Positions 1 to 10,029 of a stretch of 64,000 bases of DNA are shown here, piece by piece (position 1 is the first letter of the stretch; the number at the start of each line of letters is the position of its first letter). The notes under the pieces were generated by a model, which saw nothing but the letters and a program-made list of their open reading frames with translations, was not told the origin of the DNA and ran no database searches. This DNA comes from Larus michahellis. Its lineage: Eukaryota > Chordata > Aves > Charadriiformes > Laridae. The stretch spans positions 7,271,001 to 7,335,000 of the forward strand of contig NC_133903.1 of the NCBI RefSeq assembly GCF_964199755.1, read 5' to 3'. A program made the position numbers and the translations under genes.

Positions 1-565
1 CCCCCCGCACGGGTTCGGTGTCTCATCTCTTCCTGTTGCTTTGCACCTCTGAAGCAGTCACAACGATGCCCTGCACCAAGGCATGTTCATAGGACCTCCG
101 AACCGCGGGTGGGCTATTAGTCTGAGCTGAGAGAGAGAGGGGAGTGGAATCGGGGTCTCAACACTTGGTGGGTTCTGCAAAGGTGGAGAGGAGCCAGTCG
201 AGCTCTGCACAGCAGGACAGCCATGCTCCCTGGGACATGTGGGCCCTCTGCTCCCCCCCAGCAGCGGCATCGTCTCTGCATTGAGGCAGGTATCCAAAGC
301 AGGACTTCAGTCCTCGTTGCCCACCTCCATCTGGTACCCCACTCAGGATGAATTTTGCTAAAAAAATCACTGTGATTTGTTCTTACTTACGGTTCCTCCA
401 GGGAATATTCCTGTGCTTGTAGTCGGTCTCTCTCTAGGCAGTGAGGCTGGGGGTCATACCTGAAGGAGAGAGGGGGTGTAGGTCCCCTCTGAAGGTCCTC
501 ACTTGCAGCCAGTTTACACCATCTCTTCCTCCAGCAGTAAATCCTGCAGATCCCGAGGGGCCGGG
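1..565. other. Window start: no gene recognised
   Basis: I see no coding exon here. The open frames on both strands are short, have no recognisable domain and no convincing splice context. In human the next gene upstream of NPW is ZNF598, but nothing in these bases can be tied to it. The stretch is moderately GC-rich single-copy sequence that passes into the G-rich degenerate repeat. Confidence 0.4.
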
Positions 566-845
566 GAGGATGCTGGGCTGCGGGGAGGTTTGTGGGGCTG
601 CAGGGGGATGTGCTGTGGGGGTTGCTTAGGGCCATGGGGAAGATACTCGGGGCTGCAAAGGGGACCACGGGGAGGTTGCTTGGGTCGTGAGGAGGGTGCT
701 CAGGTTTGCAAGGAGGATGCTCAAGGATGCTCGGGACTGCAGGGGAGATGCTCGGGGAGGCAAGGGGGATGCCTAGGGCTGCAGGGGGATGCTCAAGGAT
801 GGGGGGGATGCTCAAGGGTGGGAGGGATGCTCGGGGCCATGGGGC
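566..845. repeat. Degenerate G-rich minisatellite upstream of NPW
   Basis: About nine or ten diverged units of roughly 20-35 bases share words such as GGGGATGCTC, AAGGATGC, CTGCAGGGG and GGCTGC. The plus strand is rich in GGG and GGGG runs. The array ends about 150 bases before the NPW TATA box, so it lies in the proximal promoter. The long open frames across it on both strands come from repetition and high GC and are not credible genes. The G-runs could form G-quadruplexes; that is inference. Confidence 0.6.
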
Positions 846-993
846 GGATGCCGGCCCCCCGGGGGGAAAGGTTGCAGGGGGAGGGCGGGGGGCCGTTGGG
901 GGCGGCGGGTAGGAGGTGCGGGGGGCCGGGGCTGGCAGCCGGGCGGCCGGGGGCTGCCGGGGCGGAGCCGCGGGGTGCCCCTCCCGACGGTGG

Positions 994-999
994 TATAAA
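994..999 (+). promoter_or_regulatory. TATA box of NPW
   Basis: TATAAA lies 110 bases before the NPW start codon inside a CG-rich context. Usual spacing would put transcription start near 1025 and give a 5'UTR of about 80 bases. A TATA box fits a tissue-restricted peptide-hormone gene. Confidence 0.7.
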
Positions 1000-1103
1000 C
1001 CGGCGGGGCGCGGGCGCGGGGCAGCCTTCGCTGGGGCGCCCGGGGCCGGGGTGCACCCCTGCCTGCACCCTGCCCGCCGCCTGCCCGCCGGGAGCCCGGA
1101 GCG

Positions 1104-1499
1104 ATGGCGAGGGGGCAGCTGTCGGGGGGCGCCTGGGGAGCCCTGGTGCTGCTGGGGCTGATGCTGCCGGCGGCACCGGCGGGCGCTTGGTACAAGCACG
1201 TCGCCAGCCCGCGGTACCACACGGTGGGGCGCGCCTCGGGGCTACTCATGGGCGTCCGCCGCTCCCCCTACCTCTGGCGCCGGGAGCTGCCGGCCGAGCC
1301 CCCCCGCCGCCCCGGGGGAGCCGCCCCCGCCGCCGCCCCGCCGCCCCCTGGCCGCCCCGACGGGGAGACCCCGCCGCCCGCCCCGCCGCCGCCGGCTGGT
1401 CCCGGCCGCCTCCTGCAGCGCCTGCTCCGGCGGGGCTGGGGATGGGGGGGTCCCCGCCCGGCCCCCGCCCGGCCGCCTCCCGGCCCCCGCGGAGCTCAG
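1104..1499 (+). CDS. NPW: NPW exon 1 (signal peptide, NPW-23/30, linker)
   Basis: This exon has 132 codons from ATG to a CAG|GTAACC donor in phase 0. The mature peptide is nearly identical to human NPW; I see Ser for Ala in RASG and Val for Leu before the first RR. The codons after the peptide are almost all Pro, Arg, Gly and Ala. A run of seven G at 1444-1450 lies in the linker and matters for the frame question. Confidence 0.92.
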
Positions 1500-3300
1500 G
1501 TAACCCCGACGGGCGGGCGGGGGGGGGCGCAGTGGAGCCCGGGGGTGTCGCCGGGGCCGGGGGGCACGGTCTGTCCGCAGCGCAGCGGGGTGCTGGGGGG
1601 GTGACACCCTGCCTGGGGTGCAGGAGGCTCGCTGCGGTCTCTCTGCGGCACCCTGGGGTGCTGGGGGGGGTGTCTTCCCCTGTTGATGGGGGATGCACGG
1701 AGCCGTGGAGGGGTTTCACCGGGTGAATGGGGGTGCATGGAGCCTTGGAGGGGTTTTGCCAGGTTAACAGGGGTGCATGGAGCCATTGTGGGGGGCTACC
1801 AGGTAAATGGGGGTGCATAGAGGGGTTTTATCAGTCAACAGGGGTGCTCGGAGCCATGGAGGGGTTTTCCCAGGTAAATTGGGTGCGTGGAGGGGTTTTA
1901 CAAAGTAAATGGGGGTGCGCAGAGCCTTGGAGGGGTTTCACCAGGTAACGGGGGTGCATGGAGCCTTGCTGCGTTCTCCCATCCCGCAGGAACCAGGATT
2001 TCAGGGTGCCCCAAGCAGAGAGCTGGGCTGCCCCATGGCATCACCCAGATGTGGGGAGCTGCCCCCCGACACCCGCACCGCCTTCTGCACCCCAGCCCCG
2101 GCTGGTCCAGGAGGGTGTGGGGGAGCATGGGGAGCTGTGACCCCACGGGACAGCCCCAGTCCCGGGGTGGGGGCAGTTTACAGCCCCGTCACCTCTCCGT
2201 GAGTGTGACCGCATGAGTTGAGTCTCTGTGGCATCTTTGAACTTGAACCACAAGGTCGGTTGCACCCAGCAAAGCGGGTCGGGGACGGTAGGGAGGGATG
2301 TTGTTCCTCCCCTCCGTGGGCCATGTTTGGAGGAGCTGCACCCTGGCTTTAGGGCAGAAAAAGGAGCCGGATGATTTCTGTGCCCCCTGTTTGGTGCATC
2401 TCAAACCTGCACCCAGGGGGGACTGAGTTCACGCCAGTGGTGTCCGTGGGGCTGGCAGGCTGGTGATGCCGAGGCTTTCCCGGCATGGCCCCTCGGCAGG
2501 ACCCCCCTCCCTGCCCGCTCGGGGCTCAGCCAGGCTGCGTGGGACTGGCTCGGGGCTGGATCCAGACATTAAATCTCTTTCCTCTTATGTAAAGCTGGAG
2601 CCAACATCCAGCTGAAATCCATGGAGGCTTTTAGCTGTTGGATCAGCCCCTGAAACACGTAGCTGTATTCCTCGCCCTCCTTCCTTTTTTTGGAGGAAAT
2701 CTGGGATTGGTATCTTTTTGGGAAAGCCCAGACAGGTCCCGTTACCACCCGCAGCCTGGCTGTGTGCAGGCAAAGCAGTCCTGGCACCGCGGTTGTGGCT
2801 CTGGACCCGCGTACGTGCGTGCATCCCTCTGATTTCACAGCAAAATTTCCACGAGAGCCTCTCAGGCAGGTCCAAGCCCAGCCTTTGGGTGCCTGCACGG
2901 AGTTTATCTGCGTGCAGAGGGGCAGAAAGGGAGGCTGCAGTCACCACGGGTCAGATCTGAGCCCACGGAGGAGAATATTTCATAAATATATCATAAATGC
3001 AGCGGTGGTTTAAGTGCTGTACGGAGGGGAAATGCGGTCCCAGGTGGGAGGGAGGTGGTGGCGGAGCTCAGGTGCACGGCCAGATGCTCAGGTGAGGCTC
3101 CAGAATAACCCATCCCCTCGTCTCCTTTCAGCTTCTCCCGCTTGAAGATGTGGCTCTGTTCCGCTGAAGGGGCCCCGCAGAGATGCTTCAAGCGCCGGAG
3201 GAGCATTGACTGCCCGAGGTGGAAACCGTTCACCCTAGCTGGCGAGGAAGAGTCTCATCGGCGGATTTCCTGGTACTCTGACCTCTCTGAAACCATATAG
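1104..3300 (+). CDS. NPW: Neuropeptide W precursor (two-exon gene model)
   Basis: NPW encodes a secreted peptide ligand of the NPBWR1/NPBWR2 G-protein-coupled receptors. Exon 1 (1104-1499) opens with a hydrophobic signal peptide, residues 1-28, with an AGA|W cleavage site. Mature NPW-23 is residues 29-51, beginning [18 protein letters not shown]. An RR pair (52-53), SPYLW and a second RR (59-60) follow, so both NPW-23 and NPW-30 can be cut out as in mammals. A Pro/Gly-rich linker runs to a CAG|GTAA donor. Exon 2 is less certain: the frame opening [14 protein letters not shown] (from 3145) resembles the cysteine-containing C-terminus of NPB and ends at TAG 3298-3300. With acceptor use at 3147 the total is 182 aa, against 165 in human as remembered. 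The phase at the stronger acceptor (3131) does not fit exon 1; see findings. The start has a good Kozak context (G at -3, G at +4). Confidence 0.85.
1500..3131 (+). other. NPW intron 1
   Basis: The intron of about 1.6 kb runs from the GTAACC donor to the TTTCAG acceptor at 3131, or to AAG at 3147 in the alternative model. Its first part holds the 32-40 bp minisatellite. A second open stretch at 1990-2201 follows a CCGCAG acceptor-like site and would add about 70 codons in phase 0. I judge it a weaker exon 2 candidate because it lacks the NPB-like cysteine pattern and has no nearby poly(A) signal. The rest shows nothing I recognise. Confidence 0.55.
1699..1972 (+). repeat. Minisatellite in NPW intron (units 32-40 bp)
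   Basis: Seven imperfect tandem units of about 40, 40, 39, 32, 39, 32 and 39 bases share the pattern GAGCC-TGGAGGGGTTT-CCAGGTAA-GGGGGTGCATG. The two short units have lost the GAGCC end. Most units contain CAGGTAA or CAGGTTAA, which matches the vertebrate 5' splice-site consensus and the real exon 1 donor. Confidence 0.85.
3132..3300 (+). CDS. NPW: NPW exon 2 (proposed, NPB-like C-terminus)
   Basis: A pyrimidine-rich tract ends in TTTCAG at 3126-3131, and a weaker AAG acceptor ends at 3147. The frame through 3133 reads [18 protein letters not shown], then KRRRSIDC, and ends in SETI before TAG. By eye it resembles the conserved C-terminal part of human NPB, where a cysteine is followed by an acidic residue, then AP and QRC. 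A poly(A) signal lies 104 bases after the stop. The phase-0 frame from acceptor 3131 stops after 11 codons, so either the 3147 acceptor is used or exon 1 carries a one-base discrepancy here. Confidence 0.6.
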
Positions 3301-3403
3301 ACAATTGCATTCCAAAAAATCTGATTTTTCATGGCCGCTGTCCAGGCGCAGTGGTAAATTCATCTTGTTTTCAGGTCAACCTAGTGCTATGAACTTGGGG
3401 AGA

Positions 3404-3409
3404 AATAAA
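3404..3409 (+). terminator. Poly(A) signal for NPW
   Basis: AATAAA lies about 100 bases after the proposed NPW stop codon, with T-rich sequence following at 3421-3443 as expected for a downstream element. It supports placing the last exon at 3132-3300. Confidence 0.6.
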
Positions 3410-3429
3410 CAGGGAAGATATTTATTTTT

Positions 3430-6400
3430 GTTTATTTTTTTTAGATTTCTGTACTAGAGCTTGTTTGCAATATGATACAAACATGTACTGGTTGCTTCCT
3501 AGGAACCTGCCCTCATTAAAATGAGAATTGATCAAAGGAATCTTTGGCTTCGTTGTGCTGTGCTTTTTTTTTTTTTTTAAAAAAAAAGCAAAACCTGGTA
3601 CGGCTCTGCATGGGGCAGGCACTTCATCCGCCGGGTCACTCCCAGATTTTTCTGACATGATTTAACTCCTTGACACAGTTTCTTCTGCAGCTTTACAGTA
3701 AATCTCTTTTACTGCCCGTCGGGGAGTTACTGCCAGGCTAAGCGTCAATTAAGATGACAAAGTTAGAAATCTTTCCTGGACTGGGCTGAGTCTGTGCGAG
3801 TCCTCACTGCTCTGGTTGTTTATTTGCCTGCTTGGAGCTAAATTTTACATGTCTCTGCTGATGAAAATAAATGTTGTTCCCCATGAAAGCAAGGAGAAGC
3901 CTCGGGGCCGGGGAGGAGCGGGCGGTGGAGGTGTGCTGGAGCGGGTGGGATCTGGGCTTTAGAGAAAACTGGGATTTGGGGGCTGAGTCTGGCTCCCGTG
4001 AATTGCTGAGCTCGCACCCGCCAGCGCTAGAGGATTTTGCAGGAAATCTGGCAAAAAGAGCCGTTTCCACCCGCCTTGCATGAACCGCCTCCTCCTGCCA
4101 AGGCCCTGCGGCCGACCGTGGAGCGGGGACGGCAGGGTTTGCGCTGCCTTTGGTTGGGATCTGAAGGAAAAAAAACAAACCATGGTGCTTGGCGGGGGAG
4201 CCGAGCCCTGCCCACTGCGCTGCCCCTTGCACCCGGGGTCTCAGGGAGGATTTCAGGTGCTGTAACACCCAAAGGATTGTTCTCTCCCAGCTTATTCCCA
4301 ACCGGTCTCTCCTCCGTGTCCCCTCTTCCATCCCCACTATGACTTTCCAATTTCCGCTCTTCGTTAGTGCAGCGCGGGGCTCGGATGGGCCAAATGAGAC
4401 ATGATTGCCAATAACCCATTAGGCAGCTGCACTCGAAAGGGCCGTGTACCTGTCAGGGTGCCAGTCAGCCAGTGGAGGGGCCGCCGAGGCCGACTGCCGT
4501 TCTTGATGGAGGTAAGTGATAAAATGAGGTAGAAAATGTAAAGGTCAGCTTTGCGCAGGGGGAAGCACAGAGAGGGGGATGAAGGGTGATGTGATGAGAG
4601 ACGCGACTCGAGTGTACGCTTCTGCCCCCGTCTGTCGGAAAGAAACACTGATATGTGCCAATTACTGGGGCAAAACCAGCGAGACACTCAGTTAACCACA
4701 AGCCCTTCACTTTTCACCTTGTAAAATAATTTTTCCGGCTGCTGTTGAGGAGCATGAGCTGATTAACCACCGGGGCTGTAAAATAATTTCCTCTGTGCTG
4801 CCAGCTCTCTGGAGAGGTCTGGGCTTTCCCCGGGGGTCAACAAGCCAAATAAAACTGAAGAAAGCTTAAAAAGGTATTTAATTACCTCTCCTGCCTTCGG
4901 GCAGGACCCAGCCATCCCTGACGGACGTTAATCTAATCCCTTCTAAAAGACTGGTCCCTGAGGGACATGTCGCTCTCCCTATGGTCTGTCTCCCGTCCTC
5001 CTTGCTCCAGGGGGCTGCGTACCTGGACCACAGGGAACCCCTGTCCTGGCCCCGGGGGTTGCCCCGAGATGAAATGCAGCCCCAGGGATCACTGGGGAGG
5101 ATGCTGGGTCCTTGCCCAGCATGGGCTGGGTTTGCAGCCAGGAGTAAAGTGGGGGGACAAAAGCTTTCGGGGGGGATCATGGACAGCAGCCGTAGCACCA
5201 CATCAGCTCCTGGTCCTGTTCAGGGTGCCCCCCGACCTCCGCAGAGCAGCTCTGAGGAGTTAACTGCAGATGAGGAGGGTTATTGCTGGCACCTCTTTGG
5301 GATTTGGGAGACATGGGGGGGTTAGAAAACCCCAGGTGACAGTGGGACACATCACCCCTTCCCTCCCACCATGTCACTGAGGCTGTGGGGTGGTGGGCAG
5401 GGTTCAGGGGGTGCCGGGAGTGTGGTGGTAGCCGGGTGGCTTTGCCATGCCATCTTGTGGCCATGCCGATGCCAGGGGATGGAGAGGCATGGGGAGCTGC
5501 AACAGGGATGCGGACGAGCCCTGCCACCATGTCCCCATCCCTGCGTCCTTGCAGTGGGGGGAGCTGCCCCCATGGGTGCTCCTCTGTCTGCACAGCCCTG
5601 GCCAAGACCATGGGCCTACGAGGGGATGGGAGCTCTGGGCTAAAGCCTGTCCCGCTGCTCTGGATTCAGGCCACCCAGGGATGAGGCTGCTCCTGGGCTC
5701 TGTACCCCTGTGCAGCACACCTGGGGTTTGGACCTGGATCCTGCTCCTGGTCCAAGTCTGTCCCCGAGGTGCCGCCTGGGATCTCTGAAGATCCATCACC
5801 GCCGGATGGGGCCGGGGCCGGCTGACGCAGCGAGGCTTTCCCGGACGGGGTGCGCCATCACCCAGCCTGCCGTGCCAGCGGATGCATTTTGTTCCAGTCC
5901 AAGAGGCGGGCGAATCCCAGGGGCTGCGGCGGGCAGGAAGACGTCCCACCCCGACCCGGTCTGAGCCCAGGGCGGCTCCCTTTCCTTCCCGGCTCCCCAG
6001 CCTCTCCCAGAGGACCAGCAGCATCCATGGAGGCAGTTGGGCACGCCGGGGCCAGGGGCTTTGGGTAGGGCAGCGTCTGGGACAGGAACCGGCAGCCCCG
6101 GGGGAGTCGGCGTGAGCTCACACCGGAGCTGTCCTGTGCAGATACAATGGCTGCAGGGCCCCTGCGTGCACCAGGAGGAAGAAAACTCCCCAAGGAATTT
6201 CCTCCATCGTCGGCTCTGCCCCGAAACTGTTCCTCGCCCCGCTGGGATGCAGGCGGCTGCGGCCGGGGTTGAGCTGGGCCAGGTCTGAGCCCCTCTTGGG
6301 TGGGTGGCCCTTGTTAGGTGCAGGGGTGGCTGGGGATGGAAAACCCTTGAGCAGTGCTGGGTATCCCGGATGGTCCCTCTGATGGCCCCGGACGTCCCTG

Positions 6401-6500
6401 TGGAGACCCCCGGGCTGCAGGACCCAGTGCGGAGCTGGGGTCTGCCCGGGGTCCCATCCCGCCAGGCTGTCCACACCTTCACGCTGATATCACCCAAGGG
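3430..6500. other. Intergenic DNA downstream of NPW
   Basis: There is no supported gene here. The open frames are short and change frame and strand without splice logic. A T/A homopolymer pair sits near 3565-3590. A short hairpin, ATGCTGGG with CCCAGCAT, sits at 5101-5122. GTAAAATAATTT occurs twice, near 4720 and 4779. Nothing here identifies an RNA gene. Confidence 0.4.
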
Positions 6501-6516
6501 AATTGACCGAGGCTGG

Positions 6517-6610
6517 AGATAAGGGGTAAGCGCTGCACAGAGCAGGAGATAACATTATCTCTGTGCCTGCTGCTTTCCCTATTTCCAAGCTGTCCAGAGC
6601 GCTGATAAGG
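6517..6610. promoter_or_regulatory. Cluster of four GATA motifs (possible enhancer)
   Basis: Four WGATAA-type words occur within 94 bases: AGATAAGG at 6517-6524, AGATAA at 6547-6552, TTATCT (reverse strand) at 6555-6560 and TGATAAGG at 6603-6610. The middle two form a palindromic pair, GATAAC-ATTATC. The last overlaps an AGGTCA nuclear-receptor half-site. Such clusters are typical of GATA-factor enhancers; activity is inferred. Confidence 0.4.
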
Positions 6611-7974
6611 TCACAGCGGCTTAGAGACACAGGCAGATATCTTCCCGGCCGAGCTGCAGCAATGCAGGGCTATTCCTGGGGTGCCTGAGGGGAAACACTG
6701 GGTCAGGACCCTCCTGCAGCCCCCACATTCCCATCCCTGAGTCTCCCCCGAGGTGTCCTGAGGGCCATGCCAGCTCCTGCCTCCCCCATGTTGACTGTAC
6801 ACAGGGCTGTATTTGGGGAGTGCCCGGCTGCCTCGCCGGGGCAGCTCACCTGCCGTGGGCACGTGCCACCGGCAGTGGAGGTGACCCGTGCCGGAGCTGC
6901 CCTGCCCGGCTCTGCCTGCTCCTGCCCCCGGGCATCCCGCCGGACCCCATGCGCCTCGCCTGGGGATGTGCACACACACCGCTGGGTCCGGCACAGGAGT
7001 GGCTGGTGCTGCAGCAAAGATAAAATGTCCTCTCCGTGTCCCCTCCAGCCCCACTTCACCCCCTCCCGGGTGATGAGATGCTGGGCTACAGGCACCTTCC
7101 CAGGCCTGAGCACTTCCCCTGTCTTATTTTCTGGTGGATATTCCTTCTAATGCGTGCAGGAGAGAGCAAAACCCAGCTGCAGCCCCGTCGGGCAGTGGAA
7201 GGAAGCCATCCTCCCCCAGCCCGGCCATGCAGCTGCGGCAAGAGAAGCAGCCCTTAATCAAACTGCACTCCCTGAACCCCATCAAGAGCTGCAAACACCT
7301 CAGGGGGGCAGCGAAGGTCCCTGGGGTTGTCCTAGCCCTTCTGCTCATACCAAGAAGATGTTGCAGCAATGGTCCCAGCCCTTCCAGGGTCCCCTGGATG
7401 CTGGGGGTGGCACCCAGGGCCAGACATGTCAGCAGAAGAGCTGATGCCTCCAAAACCCTTAGCCTGGGCCAGGACTTTCACAGCACGGTAGGATTAAACC
7501 CAGGCACGGTTGTTTGAAAACACCAGCACAGACCATCTGCACCCCCAGCCCCCCGGGGCTGCTGTGGCGGGGCTGGCCGAGGGAGTGTCCCAGCTGGGTG
7601 AAGCCAGAAGCCACCCCCCCATCTCCACCCACCTCCAGCCCTGCAAGAGCCTCTTGAGGTGCTTCTGCCGCTCCCTGCTCAGGCCGCCACCACCCCTGGG
7701 CTCGGGTCCAGCTCCCACGTCTGGCGGTGTGGGGCCTCCACTCTGCTTCTCTTGCTGGCAGGAGGGGAGGTGGCTGTGCTGGCATGTGGCGTGAACGAAC
7801 ACCGATGCTTTCCTTGGGCGGCAGCGCTGCCAGCCTGGCCGGGATCCATCAGGGACCTCGCAGGTGCATTCCTGCCCAGGGAGGTCCCCTCCGCCCTGCT
7901 GGCACTTCGGTGGACGTGTTCACCTGCCCTGCTCTGCCACCAGCCTCACCTGGGGTGGGTGCTCCGGGGCGTGA

Positions 7975-8550
7975 GTGCTGCTGGGGATGGCTGCTACTGG
8001 AGATGGGCGCTGCCATGGATGGATGGTCCTGGGAATGGGTGCTACTGGGGATGCTGGAGATGGGCGCTGCCATGGATGGATGGTCCTGGGAATGGGTGCT
8101 ACTGGGGATGCTGGAGATGGGTGCTTCCAGGGGTGGCTGCTGCTGGGGACGGGTGCTGCCATGGATGGGCGCTGCCATGGATGGATGGTCCTGGGAATGG
8201 GTGCTGCTGGGGATGCTGGAGATGGGTGCTTGCAGGGATGGCTGCTGCTGGAGATGGGTGCTTCCAGGGGTGGATGGTCCTGGGAATGGTTGCTTCCGGG
8301 GATGCTGGAGATGGGTGCTTGCAGGGATGGCTGCTGCTGGGCATGGGTGCTGCCACGGATGGGTGCTGCCACAGATGGATGGTCCTGGGAATGGGTGCTG
8401 CTGGGGATGCTGGAGATGGGTGCTTGCAGGGATGGCTGCTGCTGGGCATGGGTGCTGCCAGGGATGGGTGGTCTCAGAGAAGGGGGCTTGCAGGGATGGG
8501 TGCTGCTGGGGATGGGTGCTCCCAAGGGTGGATGCTCCTGGGGACAGGGG
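7975..8550 (+). repeat. 57-bp minisatellite
   Basis: The array is built on a unit of about 57 bases containing GGATGGTCCTGGGAATGG, GTGCT(A/G)CTGGGGATG and CTGGAGATGGGTGCT. Full and partial units alternate, with inserted shorter pieces such as CAGGGATGGCTGCTGCTG, so it has a higher-order, shuffled structure. Because 57 is a multiple of three, all frames stay open for hundreds of codons on both strands; the largest open frame crossing it (7727-9076) has no domain and should not be called a gene. Confidence 0.9.
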
Positions 8551-10029
8551 CTCTAGAGCCAGCTGGAGGGCTCGGTGCTGCTCTTACATCCACGTCCTTG
8601 TTGCAGCAGGCACAGTGGCACACTGGCGTGGCACCGGCACCAGCCCCAGCTGGTGTCCAGTTCAGGAAATGAGCTGTGCCAACACCAGCCTCTCCAGGAG
8701 CAATCCCTTTGCATCAGTGCTTGCACACTTGTCCGTGGGTGTGCTGGTGTGTGGGAGGTCTCGGGTGTGCCCAGCCTGGCTGGGGACCATCACCAGCTCC
8801 ACGCTGGCTCAGCACCAAGTTGCCACCGGGCCCCTTGCGGCTCGGTACCTCTCACGCTACTATCTGTTGCAAATAATAAAGGACCTGGGTGGATTTCTAC
8901 CTGCCAGCATGTGCAAGAGGGATCTCCCAGCTCTCGGCAGCGTAACTGAACTTTCTGGATTTTCACAACCCATAAAGCATGTTATTAATCCTCCTAATGA
9001 TCAGTTCTCCTTCTATCTCTATAAATCTAACCTGGAAAATGTTTACAGCTCAATAGTGCCACACACAGAGGCCTAAAGAAAAGGAGACTGCTTTTTATAA
9101 GTGCTCCTCCCATTCCCAGTTCCCCTGGCAGCGCAAATAAATCATCGTCCTTTCCCTACTCTGCGAGAGTTGCTGCTCCCCGAGAGCGGACGGGACCCAG
9201 CAGCCCCATGGTAAGTGATGGTGAAACGATGGAGGAATGCGTACGGCTGCGTCCATGCCAGGCGGAAAGCCCAAGACTTCATTTATTAATAGTCAGAGCC
9301 AATTACTGCAGTAGCAACGTCTCTCTGCAGCTCCCAGCGAGGACCATCAAGGGCTGACAAGGATACGTCCCTGAGCTTGGGTAGAGGACCTGGGTCTTCT
9401 TCCACACCCAGGCAGAAGGTGACATGGGTGGCCAAGGTCTCCTGGAGGCAACCAGCCCAGCCAGCCCCGGCTCCAGGGTGGAAAGCTGGGTGTGGAGCAG
9501 GGGGCGGATAAACACCGGCCAAAGCGTGCTGACGGGGAGGAGGAGGCTGCGCAGGAGGAAGAGCATCTCCCTGCCAGCGGCTCCCACGGCTGAGGTGGAA
9601 ACCAGTGTCCCACGAAAGCTGAAGGGAGGGGTGTCCGGCAGCACCCAGCCTTTCCCTCACCCTCCCCCTGCCTTTGGCAAAGCTCCCATTCCCGAGCAGG
9701 ACAAGCACAGGGGAGCGACCCGCATCCCGGGAGAGGGCTGGGAAAATGGAGACACCACAAGATCTGCCCAGAGCCTTCCAGCAGGTGTGAGGTGGAGCCA
9801 CGAGTGAGACATGGGGCTCCTGGTGTCTTGAAAACATGTGTCCTCTTTGGCAGAAGGTGGCCCAAAGGCACTTGTGAAACCTCTCTTTTGTCTGGAAGCA
9901 CCCGCACAGCCCAGCGACTCCATCACCAGCAAACCATCCTCGCCCTCAAAAAGCCCCTCACCCTGACCCTCCACCCGCCTTAGAAACAAGCCAGCCTGAA
10001 CAGGTGTAAACTAGATGTAAGCAGATATA
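8551..10029. other. Intergenic DNA after the minisatellite
   Basis: I see no gene here. The sequence becomes AT-richer around 8860-9150, with AATAAA words near 8873 and 9135 that are not tied to any recognised transcript. The open frames at 9286-9907 have no recognisable content. Confidence 0.4.

Larger units (their letters stand above)
840..1560. promoter_or_regulatory. CpG island over the NPW promoter and exon 1
   Basis: From about 840 to 1560 the sequence is extremely GC-rich and dense in CG dinucleotides, with GC-box-like GGGCGG words upstream. It surrounds the TATA box and the first coding exon of NPW. The limits are judged by eye. Confidence 0.6.

Noticed and set aside
387-1220. Long Pro-rich minus-strand open frame opposite NPW
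   Set aside because: It comes from the G-rich repeat and CpG island read backwards; it overlaps the real NPW exon 1 antisense and has no domain or splice logic.
503-1726. 407-codon plus-strand open frame across the NPW promoter and exon 1
   Set aside because: It runs out of frame through the NPW signal peptide and the TATA region; Gly/Arg content reflects repeats and GC bias.
1990-2201. Alternative NPW exon 2 of about 70 codons after a CCGCAG site
   Set aside because: It keeps phase 0 but lacks the NPB-like cysteine motif and a nearby poly(A) signal. I rank it below 3132-3300 but cannot exclude it without transcripts.
5101-5122. Small hairpin ATGCTGGG / CCCAGCAT
   Set aside because: An 8-bp stem is expected by chance in 64 kb and has no associated features.
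7727-9076. 449-codon open frame over the 57-bp minisatellite
   Set aside because: Unit length is a multiple of three, so open frames arise automatically; there is no domain, and flanking parts look non-coding.
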